The notes: generated from the letters alone by a model not told the origin. A stretch of 64,000 nucleotides of DNA from Schistocerca nitens (GCF_023898315.1 NC_064614.1:76892501-76956500); one strand, 5' to 3'; shown: positions 45,801 to 57,994, counted from the stretch's first letter. Translations and numbers: made by a program.

Positions 45801-46519
45801 TCGAAAGTGAAGCTTGATTACCGGTGGTAACTGCACAACGCTGTTGAACGCGCGTGGAAGTACCGTGTGCTCTTCGCAAATTATTTACAAAATCTTTTCC
45901 TCAACCCCCCCCCCCCCCCCCCTCCTCTAGTTGCGGACGGTCAGGCTATGTCTGATGTTCCACGCAACTTTTCATTGAAGACAGAATGGCCTGAATTGAG
46001 CTGTGAAAAAGGAAAGGGACTGGTTCTTTCATGGAAAACGACACTGAGGCATTAGCAAAGCAGTATGAGATTGTTGCGAATATTTTAGGCGTCACTGTTC
46101 GAGATAGAAAATGCCAATAGCAGTGGACAAGAAAACTGCAGTTGTACTAACTCTTGAAGAGAGATTCTTTTCGCAGAAGTAGTGAAAGTACTATACAAAG
46201 TTATTTTTGTCTACCCTTCGAATAACCTATTTCTGCAACATTGTGTTTTACAGGACTACCATTTGTACACATTAACTAAATATAGTTATGTAATAAAAAC
46301 AGTAAATAAATAAATGAATGAATAAATAAAAATAAAAATATTAAAAAAATTCTAGAATCCTATCGCCGTGGAAGAATTTCTGGGAATAATTAGGGGTAGC
46401 GCCTAAGAGGTAGGTTTATTATGGCACGGTAGAAGTGCGGTGCCAAGTATGGGTGTATTTGATTTTTGTTTCATTTTTATGGAGATTAAACTTAGTTAGG
46501 TAACAAACGTCGGGAGATA
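45801..46519. other. Unassigned; C run and AAAT-rich stretch
   Basis: An 18-base C run lies at 45,905-45,922 and (AAAT/AATA)n-like sequence at 46,300-46,345. No gene recognised. Confidence 0.5.
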
Positions 46520-46655
46520 ATAAACCTCGGTAGAGCACTTGCCATCGAGATGCAAAGGTCTGGAGTTCGGGTCTCGCTCTAGCACGCAGTTTTAATCTGC
46601 CAGGAACCTCATATCAGCGCACACACCGCTGCAGGGTGAAAATTTCATACTCGTC
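46520..46655 (+). mobile_element. SINE-F fragment
   Basis: Contains the A-box remnant (tcggtagagcacttgcc), a B box (gagttcgggtctcg) and the unit end with linker (atatcagcgcacacaccgct). The 5' body is missing. Confidence 0.8.
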
Positions 46656-47322
46656 AGATTATCTTATAATAATTCAATACTAAAAGAAATCTACGACCGT
46701 TTCTATTGTTCATGACTTAAAGGGAAGTACTGCTGATAATGAATCATAAAACATGGAAAGGTGTAGTTTGTCGAATAGAATACAGTAAAAATTTAAGGGA
46801 GAAATACGTCCTAAGAAAGGAAATAATAATAGCAGTTTACTTTCACTTCTGTGTTGGTATCATATAACTGGGCGTGTTTCGAGTAAGAACTGCTGATAAT
46901 TGCTGTAATACGATTATGAAGCCAGAGTCCATATCATCCAGTCTAGGATTAGAAAATTAATAAAATAAAATTTACACCTAGACCCGGAATTAAAATCCCA
47001 AATTCAAGTACTCTAACACAGAACTTCCCCTGCGACTGCAATTCGTTTGATGTGGCTACTATCTTCCTTTTTTCTTATTTAAAACAAATTTCTTCTCAAT
47101 TGTAAATTGAACAAGGAAAATGTTTCGTTTCGTGGAACCGAACAGATTTAACAATATAATAAAGTCATTTTTGAACACGAATATTACTTCATTCTCCAAC
47201 TGTAAAGTAATTTCTCCTTCTGCTGATATCCTTTATGTATCTTTTGGTCTAAAAATGCAATTTATGTTTCTTTATCAACGCAAAGTAATGTGACCTTCGG
47301 TCTACATACAATCATTGAGCCA
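46656..47322. other. Unassigned, AT-rich
   Basis: No feature recognised. Confidence 0.4.
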
Positions 47323-47336
47323 TCTATAGGAACTAT

Positions 47337-47537
47337 GGCTCTGAGCACTATGGGACTTAACAATTATGGTCATCAGTCCCCTAGAACTTAGAACTACTTA
47401 AACCTAACTAACCTAAGGACATCACACAACACCCAGCCATCACGAGGCAGAGAAAATACCTGACCCCGCCGGGAATCGAACCCGGGAACCCGGGCGTGGG
47501 AAGCGAGAACGCTACCGCACGACCACGAGATGCGGGT
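47337..47537 (-). mobile_element. SINE-B copy
   Basis: Same chimeric build as 30,919-31,132, B box gggttcgattccc on minus, with a slightly shortened tail. A perfect 14-bp duplication tctataggaactat flanks it at 47,323-47,336 and 47,538-47,551. Confidence 0.94.
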
Positions 47538-47551
47538 TCTATAGGAACTAT

Positions 47552-48180
47552 CATTTTAGTTTATTAAGGCGAAATAGAAAAATGATAATATATTATTCAT
47601 GTCCTTTTATTGTAGAAGCTTTTTCTTTTTACTGTCTTTATCCTGTTTTGAGTACTTAAGTTGATTTAAAAAAAAAACAAGTAACATAAATAAAATATAA
47701 ATCTAAACCAAAAGTGCAGAGCTCAATAATGTATTGTTATTAAGAAGCAGGGACACCATGCTCTTGTGCTGTTTGTGAAAAAAAATTGATTATTTTCTTT
47801 TCCTTTCTGCGGTTCACACTGTAATGTTGTTAGTCTACAGCTAAATACCGTTGAACTCAATTAACACGTGGTGGAGAAACTGGTCCAATATACAAGTTCT
47901 CATACTGTTTTTCAAGCCACTGCATCGTCTTTAGTCTGGTGTTACAACTCCTTGTACCTTGGTATACTGTGCTGTGTCCTCGGTAGTGATGCAAAGTTTT
48001 GTTTAGTCCCTTCACAGATTCCTCGTACGAGGTGACATTTCAATTGTTGCGTAAGTGTATTCATTTTATTACACTTGATACAACTGGGCGAATGTGCATG
48101 ATGTGTTGAGTGTAGCCTTACGCACATTGAGTCGTTTAATTGAGGACTTTATACGATTCTGCATATCCAGACACTCCGGG
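47552..48180. other. Unassigned, AT-rich
   Basis: No feature recognised. Confidence 0.4.
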
Positions 48181-49847
48181 ATGATGATGACATTGAAACA
48201 GAGGATGACATGCGTAAAGCTGAAATACTAAACACCTTTTTCCAAAGCTGTTTCACAGAGGAAGACCGCACTGCAGTTCCTTCTCTAAATCCTCGCACAA
48301 TCGAAAAAATGGCTGACATCGAAATAAGTGTCTAAGGAATAGAAAAGCAACTGGAATCACTCAACAGAGGAAAGTCCACTGGACCTGACGGGATACCAAT
48401 TCGTTTCTACACAGAGTACGCGAAAGAACTTGCCCCCTTCTGACAGCCGTGTACCGAAAGTCTCTAGAGGAACGGAAGGTTCCAAATGATTGGAAAAGAG
48501 CACAGATAGTCCCAGTCTTCAAGAATAATCGTCGAGCAGATGCGCAAAACTATAGACCTATATCTCTGATGTCGATCTGTTGTAGAATTTTAGAACATGT
48601 TTTTTGCTCGAGTATCATGTCGTTTTTGGAAACCTAGAATCTACTCTGTAGGAATCAACATCGATTCCGGAAACAGCGATCGTGTGAGACCCAACTCGCT
48701 TTATTTGTTCATGAGACCCAGAAAATATTAGATACAGGCTCCCAGGTAGATGCTATTTTGCTTGACTTCCGGAAGGCGTTCGATACACCTCCGCACTGTC
48801 GCCTGATAAACAAAGTAAGAGCCTACGGAATATCAGACCAGCTTTGTGGCTGGATTGAAGAGTATTTAGCAAACAGAACACAGCTTGTTGTTATCAATGG
48901 AGAGACGTCTACAGACGTTAAAGCAACCTCTGGTGTGCCACAGGGGAGTGTTATGGGACCATTGCTTTTCGCAATATATATAAATGACCTAGTAGATAGT
49001 GTCGGAAGTTCCATGCGGCTTTTCGCGGATGATGCTGTAGTATACAGAGAAGTTGCAGCATTAGAAAATTGTAGCAAAATGCAGGAAGATGTGCAGCGGA
49101 TAGGCACTTGGTGCAGGGAGTGGCAACTGGCCCTTCACACAGACAAATGTAATGTATTGGGAATAAATACGAAGAAGGACCCTTTATTGTCTGATTATAT
49201 GATAGCGGAACAAACACTGGTAGCAGTTACTTCTGTAAAATACCTGGTAGTATGCGTACGGAACGATTTGAAGTGGAATGATCACGTAAAATTAATTGTT
49301 GGTAAGGCGGGTACCAGGTTGAGATTCATTGGGAGAGTCCTTAGAAAATGTAGTCCATCAACAAAGGAGGTGGCTTACAAAACACTCGTTCGACCTATAC
49401 TTGAGTATTGCTCAACAGTGTGGGATCCGTACCAGATCGGCTTGACGGAGGAGATAGAGAAGATCCAAAGAAGAGCGGCGCGTTTCGTCACAGGGTTATT
49501 TGGTAACCGTGATAGCGTTACGGAGTTGTTTAACAAACTCAAGTGGCAGACTCTGCAAGAGAGGCGCTCTGCATCGCGGTGTAGCTTGCTGTCCAGGTTT
49601 CGAGAGGGTGCGTTTCTGGATGAGGTATCGAATATATTGCTTCCCCCTACTTATACCTCCCGAGGAGATCACGAATGTAAAATTAGAGAGATTCGAGCGC
49701 GCACGGAGGCTTTCAGACAGTCTTTCTTCTCGCGAACCATACGCGACTGGAACAGAAAAGGGAGGTAATGACAGTGGCACGTAAAGTGCCCTCCGCCACA
49801 CACCGTTGGGTGGCTTGCGGAGTATAAATGTAAATGTAGATGTAGAA
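48181..49847 (+). mobile_element. 5'-truncated CR1/Jockey-group LINE
   Basis: It contains only the RT half and 3' end, finishing with ccctccgccacacaccgttg and a TGTAAA-like repetitive tail at 49,825-49,847. The 5' truncation near 48,181 is typical of incomplete reverse transcription. Related in sequence to the LINE at 25.1-29.8 kb (shared C-terminal IREIRAR motif). Confidence 0.88.
48200..49768 (+). pseudogene. LINE reverse transcriptase, longest open stretch 336 codons
   Basis: The N-terminal part (from ~48,200, EDDMRKAEILNTFFQSCFTE) has a stop at ~48,333 and a frameshift near 48,440. VPNDWKRAQIVPVFKNNRRA and NYRPISLMSI (48,480-48,580) follow, with a TAG near 48,636. From 48,758 the frame is open to 49,768: LDFRKAFDTPPHCRLINKVR (RT palm motif A), GVPQGSVMGPLLFAIYINDL, MRLFADDAVVYREV (intact FADD), then TLVRPILEYCSTVWDP and the end IREIRARTEAFRQSFFSR. 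It is the best preserved RT core in the window, but its start is broken and it has no endonuclease. Confidence 0.9.
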
Positions 49848-50440
49848 TATCTAATGTAAACTGGTTATTGTAAGTGTTTTTCCACACCTCGGGCAAATTG
49901 ACATGAAGCTATTTAGCTTCCATTCCGTCAGGACGTGCGCATTTCTCAAGAAAGTCGTACAACTTCGTTGCGTTGAAAATTTTTTATCACTATGGCAGTT
50001 CTGAGAAAGCTTAGATGTGGATGCATTTTGCCAACACTGATGACTGCTACGTGATTTCCTGGCGAAACTGCTTTTATAAGTATACTGGTCAGGTTGGTAG
50101 TGTTTAACTTTGATAATATTGGGAAATTTTGTAATAGTAATGTTTTACGTTAATGTCTACCAATCGTATCGCACCTCCAGCGGATGGTGATTGTGCTGAC
50201 GGTACTCACAACTCCAGGGAGTACCGCACCACAGTTAATCAGCCGCGCTCAAAACACTCGTAGCGCAGCACTTGCATGAGTTGTTAGTACGAAATATACA
50301 TAGGTCCGCCAAGGGCTACACCTGCCAACCCACGGACATCACGTGTGTGGGTCGATGGCTCGTTAAATATCGGATCACTGAGCCACGGCGGACAACTCTC
50401 TTCAGTGTACCGAGTCGTGTACAGTCCCTAGTTGCGGCCA
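49848..50440. other. Unassigned
   Basis: No feature recognised. Confidence 0.4.
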
Positions 50441-50442
50441 TC

Positions 50443-50660
50443 CGCCCCCGTTTGCTGAGTGGTCAGCGCGGCGGAATACCACACCAAGGGGCCCGGGTTC
50501 GATTCCCGGCTGGGGCAGGAGATTTTCTCCGCTCAGGGACTGGGTCTTGTATTGTCCTCATCATCATTTCATCCCCATCTAAGACGCGCAAGTCGCCCAA
50601 TGTGGCGTCGAATGCGATAAATACTTGCCCTCGGTGGCCGAACTTCCACGAGTGGGAGAC
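50443..50660 (+). mobile_element. SINE-G copy
   Basis: The tRNA-like head ccgtttgctgagtggtcagc has B box gggttcgattccc. The body follows with gagattttctccgctcaggg and catcatcatttcatcccc. It is the only copy in the window. Confidence 0.85.
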
Positions 50661-51180
50661 TCCCGTCCCACAATGCCGTACGCTCATTCCACTGTCTAGT
50701 TACAGCTGAGTCTGCAAGCTGGAGTGTTCGTCCGCCCTCTTCGAGACTTAGGCTCCGTAAGCATTATGGGAAAGCCCTGGACTCTACGTAGACATCAATG
50801 AGAGTCACATTGACAGTACTGTAGCACTTTAGAGGACTTGTTATGATTTCAAACTTCTATCGTGCTGGACCATTCACAAGAAGAAGCATCATATAAGTTG
50901 AATCTTTCTTCATATTTGATGGACACCATTTTATTACTAAGTATTGGGAATATTTTTGATTGAAGATAAACTACGCCGTCCTCCTGCATTCCCAACAGTA
51001 ATGTTAATTTGCAGTATTTTACTTGGAAAGTACTGCACCCAGACAGCACAGCTTTGTTGAATAGGTAGAGCTGTCGTTCGTATGGTTACAGTACTGCCAA
51101 ACCGTCATTCCTCGTCGTCCATTTCCTTCTGAAAAAGTTTTGTTGGAGATTTTTATTGCTGTTAGTGTGCAAGGAATTGC
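50661..51180. other. Unassigned
   Basis: No feature recognised. Confidence 0.4.
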
Positions 51181-51183
51181 GTT

Positions 51184-51508
51184 GTGCCACGCGGGGTAGC
51201 CGTGCGGGCTGAGGCGCCTTGTCACGGTTCAGGCGGTAGATCCATAACTACTTTGTACTGCGGTCAACAAGACTGTCGACGCTGTAATATCTAGCACCAA
51301 TATACAGCGGAAAAGCCAAGTTCCGCGTTCTGGTTCAGACGCGCCAACCGGGACGTACCGACCGCTGCGTCATCCACTGTCAATGACATCATTCGGATGG
51401 CATGGGTTAGTGTGTTGTCCTTAGCGTAAGTTAGTTTACGTTAACTAGTGTGTAAGCCTAGGGACCGATGACCTCAGCAGTTTGATGCCATAGAACCTTA
51501 CCACAAAT
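51184..51508 (+). mobile_element. SINE-C copy, middle replaced
   Basis: The head (ccacgcggggtagccgtgcg, 51,187-51,236) and tail (gcctagggaccgatgacctc ... ttaccacaaatt, 51,397-51,508) are SINE-C. The B-box part is missing. Instead ~160 bp are present, mostly an antisense SINE-E piece. Confidence 0.8.
51285..51397 (-). mobile_element. SINE-E fragment (antisense arm)
   Basis: Over ~105 bp this is the reverse complement of 51,750-51,866 with few differences (shared aatatacagcggaaaagcca and ggttcagacgcgccaacc). Confidence 0.8.
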
Positions 51509-51539
51509 TAAAAAATATGCGTTGTGGTGTCCCAGTGTG

Positions 51540-51868
51540 CCAATTTTGGATCACACTGAACATCGGTGTTTACGCATGTAGCGCAGTGGTCATCGCTACT
51601 ATACAGAAGACCCACGTTCCATTCCGGAAGCTCCCAAGAATTTCCCTTGGTGGGAGGACCAAAACGGAGTAGACTCACTCTCGCGGTGCCAATGGAAGAA
51701 CTGCTTGAGTGAAACGTAGCCGATAACGGCTGACTCTCTGCCCTTCCATACCGCATCCGAGTGATGTCATTGGCAGAGGATGACACAGCCGTCGGTACGT
51801 CCCGGTTGGCGCGTCTGAACCAGAACGCGGAGCTTGGCTTTTCCGCTGTATATTGTTGCAAGTCACTG
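51540..51868 (+). mobile_element. SINE-E-like copy
   Basis: A tRNA-like start (gcatgtagcgcagtggtcat) is followed by a body with ttgagtgaaacgtagcc and accgcatccgagtgatgtca, the latter resembling the SINE-E body at 8.3-8.57 kb. The right end forms an inverted repeat with 51,285-51,397. Confidence 0.6.
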
Positions 51869-51919
51869 GATGGAACTGGCACTACATCCGCACACATAAT
51901 TCATCTAACGCCCGTATAT

Positions 51920-52990
51920 TCCGGGGAGACAAGGAAAAGCTCTGACGCCACGTTCAATCACACCTAGGTCTGTTCGATCAAGTTCGGATCTGGAGGAGGG
52001 GGGAGGGGAGCACATCAATTATAACTGTGTTCCTCGAACCACTCCACCACATTCCTAGTCTTGTGATGCGGCGCATTATCTTTTTGAAACATGCCACAGA
52101 CGTCGGAAAATGTGATCCTCATGGAGGGGTGTACTTGGTCTGCAATCAGTTTACCATACTCCTTGGCCGTCGTGGTACTTTTCACGAGCTCCACTGGAGA
52201 CATGGATGCCGAAGTGAATGCTCCCCAGAGCATAATGGAGCCACCGTCAGGTGTACCAACGTGCAGTGTCGATGGTCACGTGCTCTTTTGAGTCGTAGTT
52301 GCAGATGTCGTGGTGTTAACTGCCATTCATGCATGGGTCATCGGCTGCGGCTGCTTATCATAAGTAGTGTTCGGTGTACTCTATGGTCAGACACACTTGT
52401 ACTCTGCCTATTATTAAAGTCTGACATGAAACTTCCTGGCAGATTAAAACTGTGTGCCGGACCGAGACTCGAACTCGGGACCTTTGCCTTTCGCGGGCAA
52501 GCGCTCTACCAACTGAGCTACCCGAGCACAACTCACGCCCCGTCCTCACAGCTTCACTTCCGCCAGTACCTCGCCTCCTACCTTCCAAACTTTACAGAAG
52601 CTCTCCTGCGAAACTTGCAGAACTAGCGCTCCTGAAAGAAAAGATATTGCGGAGACATGGCTTAGCCACAGCCTGGGGGATGTTTCGCATTCTGGATTAA
52701 AGTCTGACGTTAGTTCCGCCACAGTTCGTCGCTTTTCCTGTTTTACCAATCTGCCCAGCCTACGACGTACGACTTCTGTAATGAGGGGTGGCTTCTTAAC
52801 CCAATAACTTCTAGATGAGATTTCACCTTAGTTTCGCCACTTGTTGTAGACACTCAACAGAGCAGTCCTCTAACACCCGACGAGTCTCGCAGCTTCAGAA
52901 ATGATCATAGCGAGCTCCCGGACCATTACAATCCGCCCTCGTTCACACTCAGATAGATATCGCGCCTTCCCAATTGTACACACAGACAGT
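51920..52990 (-). pseudogene. Tc1-like transposase relic split by SINE-F
   Basis: The N-terminal HTH (GKARYLSECERGRIVMVREL and ISEAARLVGC, 52,900-52,990) and RRLGRLVKQEKRRTVAELT (52,720-52,780) lie right of the SINE. Left of it come the catalytic pieces GGSIMLWGAFTSASMSPVEL (52,200), CGMFQKDNAPHHKTRNVVEW (second Asp intact, ~52,060-52,110) and LGVIERGVRAF (~51,940). The first Asp block is not readable, and stops and frameshifts are many. Old, inactive Tc1 member from a different subfamily than the 1,422-bp copies. Confidence 0.8.
52426..52695 (-). mobile_element. SINE-F monomer
   Basis: Single 270-bp unit with intact tRNA-like module. A perfect 13-bp duplication attaaagtctgac flanks it at 52,413-52,425 and 52,696-52,708. 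Confidence 0.95.
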
Positions 52991-52999
52991 ACGCATGCC

Positions 53000-54158
53000 A
53001 ATACTACATGCACCGCGCGCGTGTCTGACTAGCAGTCATTTCTCGTCAGGTCACGCTGCTATCACGTGGTCGGGTTTTATATCGATGGTGGATCGATGAT
53101 CGTAATGTCTGGCTGATCAGTGTATAACTGGACCACTACCATGTTGCGTTATTATGGCGATGATGTGGAGCTCATTAGATTTAAATGATATGTAGTTCGT
53201 ATGATGTTTGTTAAAGTGTATGTGACTTCGGTAACATCCATAGAAAATCCACAGGAAATAGTATTGTTGCGCCATAATTAATTACAGACGATCATACGCT
53301 ACACAACAGAAATTCTCTGCACATTTGAAGAAATTGTCACACAGCATAACGAAATGACGAAAAAGCTGGTGCCCAGGAACTCTCGAAGCAACCTTACCTT
53401 CCGTGATCCGAAAATATTTTGCTAATTGTAGAAATGCTTGATATTTGAATAAACTGCTCAAAGCAGAAGTGGATCTAGTCGAACTGTCTATCGAAACAAA
53501 ACACGATAACAGATCCGTAACTACCTGTGCACTAGGGATCGGTGTAAGCCTCACAAAATAACTTTAATAATTATTATTTAATTGATGGAAGCAAAGAAAT
53601 AGCAATACAGACATTTAAATTTTCCTTTCACTTTCAAAGTTATTACTTGACCTCAAAAAGAGCAAGGATTCAAAACTGAACAATCAGATTAATGTTATAC
53701 GTGATTTAAATTGTGCTCTCGGCATAGTCATACGAAGAACTGCTCCCTAACGTGAGGTTGAAGAAGAAAAGCTTATAAATGCATAATCTTTTGTTGAACG
53801 AGATATTGGCTGATCACGAATCAAACAACACGTAAACGTAATTAGATCTGCGGAACATCGATCGTAGCGCCAACTTTCACTCTGCTACATATTCGACAAC
53901 CTTGCATTCGGAATCACACTGTTCCAGTACAGCACGGAATATCGTAAAATAAACATATTAGGCTTGTTGATCTATAGGATATAACGCATGGAGTGATAGC
54001 ACAATTTTTTGGAATTTGACAAAATAATGAAACGGCGGAGGTTTGAAACAAAGATGTTCTGCCATGTATTTGTGGTCACGTTTCCTTTCTTTTCTTTTTT
54101 TTTTTTACAGGAACAAATGAATATATTAAAACAGAAAAATAAAAATAGCTTTGTGAAC
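53000..54158. other. Unassigned
   Basis: The first ~130 bp may be the eroded end of the Tc1 element. The rest holds no recognised feature. Confidence 0.4.
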
Positions 54159-54325
54159 ATGGCCGAGGATTAGCTCAGCCAAACTTCAGGAAGATATCTT
54201 TATTAGTGTGCACCCAATCCATTCTATCAGCGTGACATACAGTGGATTTAACGCTGACGGAATACATTTCCGCCACACTAATAAAGATACCTTTATGAAA
54301 TTTGGCTGAACTTATCCTCGCCCAT
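54159..54325. repeat. Foldback repeat, ~52-bp arms
   Basis: The left arm 54,159-54,210 and right arm 54,274-54,325 are inverted. Both give atgg(c/g)cgagga, tcagccaaa and atctttattagtgtg when read inward. The loop is ~63 bp. Non-coding. Confidence 0.8.
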
Positions 54326-54551
54326 GTCCATAGTGAGTAACAGACTAATTTCTTATATTAATTTACTCGTTAGTTACTGCAGAACTTCGTGATCAAAACC
54401 ACACGACAAAACTACATCTTTTGTCCATAGCTAGCAGTGTTTCTTCTGTGACTGTATTACTTTCGTGTTCCTGAAGAAGATCCTCCAGGTCTCGAGATGT
54501 ATCGTGCATTGAAATTAAATCACGATTGTGACTGAAAGCCAATGTTCCTTT

Positions 54552-54590
54552 AAAAAAAAAAAAAAAAAAAAAATAAAAAAAATAAAAAAA
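54552..54590. repeat. A-rich tract
   Basis: Nearly pure A with a few T. It might be the tail of an unrecognised retroelement on the plus strand; no body is identified. Confidence 0.9.
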
Positions 54591-54699
54591 CTACATTTAT
54601 GTTTCAAACGACCTCCATTTCATTATTTATTCAAATTCCCAATAATACAAATAATAATAATAATGTCACAACTCTGCTCCTAGTTCGTTCGTAATACCT

Positions 54700-55245
54700 G
54701 TCTTTTTTCTTTTCTTTTGAGTCATCAGTCTTCTGTCTGGTTTGATGAGGCCCACGGCGAATTCTTCTTCCGTGCCATCCTCTTCATCTCAGAATTATAC
54801 TTGCCACCTACATCCTCAATTATGTGCTGGATGTATTCCAAACTCTTGTCTCCCTCTACAGTTTTTGCCCTCTACAGCTCCCTCTAGAACCATGGAAGTC
54901 ATTCTCTCATGTCGTAACAGATGTTCTGTCATTCTGTGTTTCTTCTCCGATTCTGCGCAGAACCTTGTCATTCGGCAGCTTATCAGACCACCTAATTTTC
55001 AACATACGTCTGTAGCACAACAACCCACATGCTTCAATTCTCTTCTGTTCCGGTTTTCCGACAGTCCATGTTTCACTACCACACAATGCTGTGCTCCAAA
55101 CGTACATTCCCATACATTTTGGCCTATATTTGATACTAGTAGGCTACTTTGGCCAGGAATCTTCTTTTTGCCAGTACTAGTCTGCTTTTGACGTCCTCCT
55201 TGCTCCGTCCGTCATTCCATTCCATTCAGCGGATCCTTTAAGTCT
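54700..55245 (-). pseudogene. LINE fragment with GSETWT-type C-terminus
   Basis: The minus strand at 55,113-54,907 reads STALCGSETWTVGKPEQKRI, YRRMLKIRWSDKLPND and KVLRRIGEET, the region downstream of RT in the same LINE family as 58.3-60.15 kb. It has no start and no RT core, and it degenerates after ~54,900. The clade is possibly RTE-like; I am not sure. Confidence 0.7.
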
Positions 55246-55250
55246 TCTTC

Positions 55251-55395
55251 ACGGTCGCAGGTTCGAATCCTGCCACAGACATGGATGTGTTTGATGTCCT
55301 TAGATTAGTTACGTTTAAGTAGTTCTAAGTTCTAGGGGACTGATGACCACAGATATTAAGCCCATAGTGCTCAGAGCCATTTGAACCATTTGAAC
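55251..55395 (+). mobile_element. SINE-A, 5'-truncated
   Basis: Starts acggtcgcaggttcgaatcc (B box) and keeps the full tail. Confidence 0.88.
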
Positions 55396-55397
55396 CC

Positions 55398-55600
55398 GTC
55401 CCTCCCTATTGCTTGCCCCTGTTTTTCCCAGAATTTCGGACATTTTGCACAATTTTATATTGTCGAACGCTTTTTCCCATGTTGACAAATCCTATAAACG
55501 TGTGTTGATTTTTCTTTAGTCTTGCTCCCATTATCAACCGCAACAAAACGACTATCCACGTTGTTGTGTAGAGTGTATGGTTCTGGCGACATACCATCTA
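55398..55600 (-). pseudogene. LINE RT fragment
   Basis: Minus-strand text KKNQHTFIGFVNMGK, in a mixture of frames with QYKIVQNVRNSGK, corresponds to the RT motif A region (usually FVDLEKAFD). Asp is Asn here. It belongs with 54,700-55,245 once SINE-A is removed. Confidence 0.6.
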
Positions 55601-55604
55601 ACTT

Positions 55605-55905
55605 TCGGAAAAATATCAACCAGGCAATTCCGAATACTGCAAGAATTATCACACAATCTGCTTAACAGCGCATGCATCCAAGTTGCTGACAAGAATAATA
55701 TAGAGAAGAATGGAAAGGAAAATTAAGGATGTGGTAGATGAAGATCAATTCTGATTTGGGAAAGATAAAGGCACCTTGGGGGCATTTTGGACTTTGCAGT
55801 CGATAATAGAAGCAAGGCTAAAGATAAATCAAGGCACGTGATATCCTGTAGATTAAGAAAGCTATTGGTTATTTGATTTCAGACCAAATTTGCAGAAGAC
55901 TGAAG
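55605..55905 (+). pseudogene. LINE RT fragment, opposite orientation
   Basis: The plus strand reads NYHTICLTAHASKLLTRIIY, then RRMERKIKDVVDEDQF (where family members continue GFR), KDKGT and IIEARLKINQGT. This is the finger region of the same LINE family. It abuts the minus-strand fragment, so the two form a head-to-head junction near 55,600. Confidence 0.65.
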
Positions 55906-57990
55906 GACTTCTGTCATTGACACACCTCATTTTGGACTGAGCAACATAAACTAAGCGCATAATGGGCGGGGGGGGGGGGGGAGGAAGCGGGCTTAATGAT
56001 GAGATAATTTCTTTACAATTTCAGAAAAAGTGGTCCAAGACTCAATCAATAATGCGCTCCTGGATGAGGAGTTGGACCTTCATTGCAGGAACTCTTGGTA
56101 GCACACCATATCACACTCGACCAAAGAACATTTTCACTCCAAAGCATACCAAAGGGTAAAAGTCTGAAGCAGAACCCCTTGTTTTGCTTCCAAACCGGTA
56201 AGCCAATTGTGGCGACCACGACTCAGTAGACACTGGTCGAAGCCACTCTCGCCTCAAAGACCTCAGAGAGATACACTCGTGTAACCGAAGCAGCCCTGAA
56301 TATGTGGAAATCGATGGATGGGCCGCAGATATAACTGAGTAGCTAAGAAAATTGCTCACTAGAAAGCTACGTGAGAAATGGGAGATTATACTAGACACCT
56401 TTCAAGCTGCAGAGACGCATTGCTGTAGGCAGTGTCGTTGATTACACCTTTGAATACGGATGGCCAAAGAAAAAATAATTTGAATGGTCATTTTACACAC
56501 TACGTATGTATGTCCATTACACATTACATAATTGTTCTTTCGAAAAAATTTGCAGAAGGAAGTTCTTACATACCAGGATACGTAATACTGCATAGAACTA
56601 CACTGAGCCATTGTTTCGGAATTCACAGAAGTACCCTCTTTATGGAGCAGCCGCAATCGTTTGTGTGCGAGCACTGGACAAAGCTGCCGTCCACACTCCA
56701 ATAAGTCTGTCGTCCTGTGACAATGCCGCAGGGTCTATTGTCAGCTGCTCGCAGTCATCGGGAAGAAAGCAAGATTTCCAAATGAAGAACGCGAGAAACG
56801 CTGCGAATGGTGTGCGTAACACGTTAACCTTTACCAGGGAGAGATGTACTGTTGCACCCGGCGTTTGTTTAGCGAGATTTATGCACCGCTGAACGCACAT
56901 GCAGGCGCGCGCGCGCGCGCACGGACGCACAGACTCACATTCAAACATACACACACACTCCCGTGAGCGGACCGCGAGGAATCCGGCACAATGGACACGA
57001 GCTGCGCAAATGAAACAAAGGAGGCCTCGCCCGTGACGTTATGAATTAGTACTGGGCGGCAGCGTAGACCACAGGCATCCTAGCAACGCTGTAACCACGC
57101 TACGGCGTCGTGTTTACTAATATCGCTCCGCTCGGCGTTGAAGATACGCTGCCGGAGAACGTTTCGGCATTATTTCGCAATTGAAGTTTACGTCTGTGTG
57201 TTACAGAGTCTGGTAAACATAACGGAGTAGGGCAGAAATATTACTGAGAAAAAACCTTGATTTTCTGTCATACAAAACTGATGGATACAGTAGACAACAT
57301 TCTAAGTAATTTGGAATATTCTATAAGGGAAAAAAAAGTGTCCCATCATGCAGCTAATATAAATACTCGATTCTTCGTTTTCCATTCTTGATTCATGTAT
57401 ATATCGTACATTAACTTCTGTCAACTTAGCTTACATCTATTTTCCTAGGATTTCGAATATCTTGAATAATTTTACTCAGTAGAGCACTCTATTTCTGGTT
57501 TCGCAAAAGTTACGAATACGTCTTGATCATTGTCTAGCATTCATTATCAAGGACAACGACAGAAATTTGTCTCAGGTGCCTCTACCTTCCCGAAATCCAA
57601 ACTAATCATCTTGTAACATTTCTGTTCTCCGTTCTTGCAAGAAATAACAATGCACGAGCTGTTCAGCTGTCTCTACAATAATTCTGGCACTATTCCGCTT
57701 ATGCGTTTGTGATATTATTTCGAGAGTCTGATTGTATAGCTCCAATCATATAGAAGCTACAGATCAACTTGTTTATTCGGTTGTTTGCCTCTTCCCCCTA
57801 TAAGTTAAGAAACTGACGTAATTTAATATATGCCTTTCTACTTATTTCATCTAAAGTCTTCCAACGCTGTATTAAGGTCTGATAAACTTCATTCCCTAAG
57901 ACTGCCACACTAACTCATATTTCTTTTGTCACAGTTCCCAACGCTCGTTGAGGTTTTCTACACATTCCTTCCCCTTATCCGCTCTCACCT
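55906..57990. other. Unassigned; G run and GC/CA-rich patch
   Basis: A 14-base G run lies at 55,968-55,981, (GC)n at 56,905-56,920 and CA-rich repeats to 56,960. 57,000-57,180 is CpG-rich (includes gtgacgttat). The 57,480-57,830 part may be antisense LINE text (codons of KCYKMISLDFGKVEAPE type), but I cannot place it. No gene. Confidence 0.4.
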
Positions 57991-57994
57991 CTGC

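Noticed and set aside
52440-52530. tRNA gene-like sequence on the minus strand
   Set aside because: It is the internal tRNA-like module of SINE-F, with a 13-bp target duplication around the whole SINE.
54470-54530. Another hammerhead-like start (cctgaagaagatcctc)
   Set aside because: No GAAAC partner at the right distance and no credible stem I.
57060-57110. Possible RFX X-box (tcctagcaacgctgtaacc)
   Set aside because: Only half-sites fit, and no gene start is recognisable next to it.
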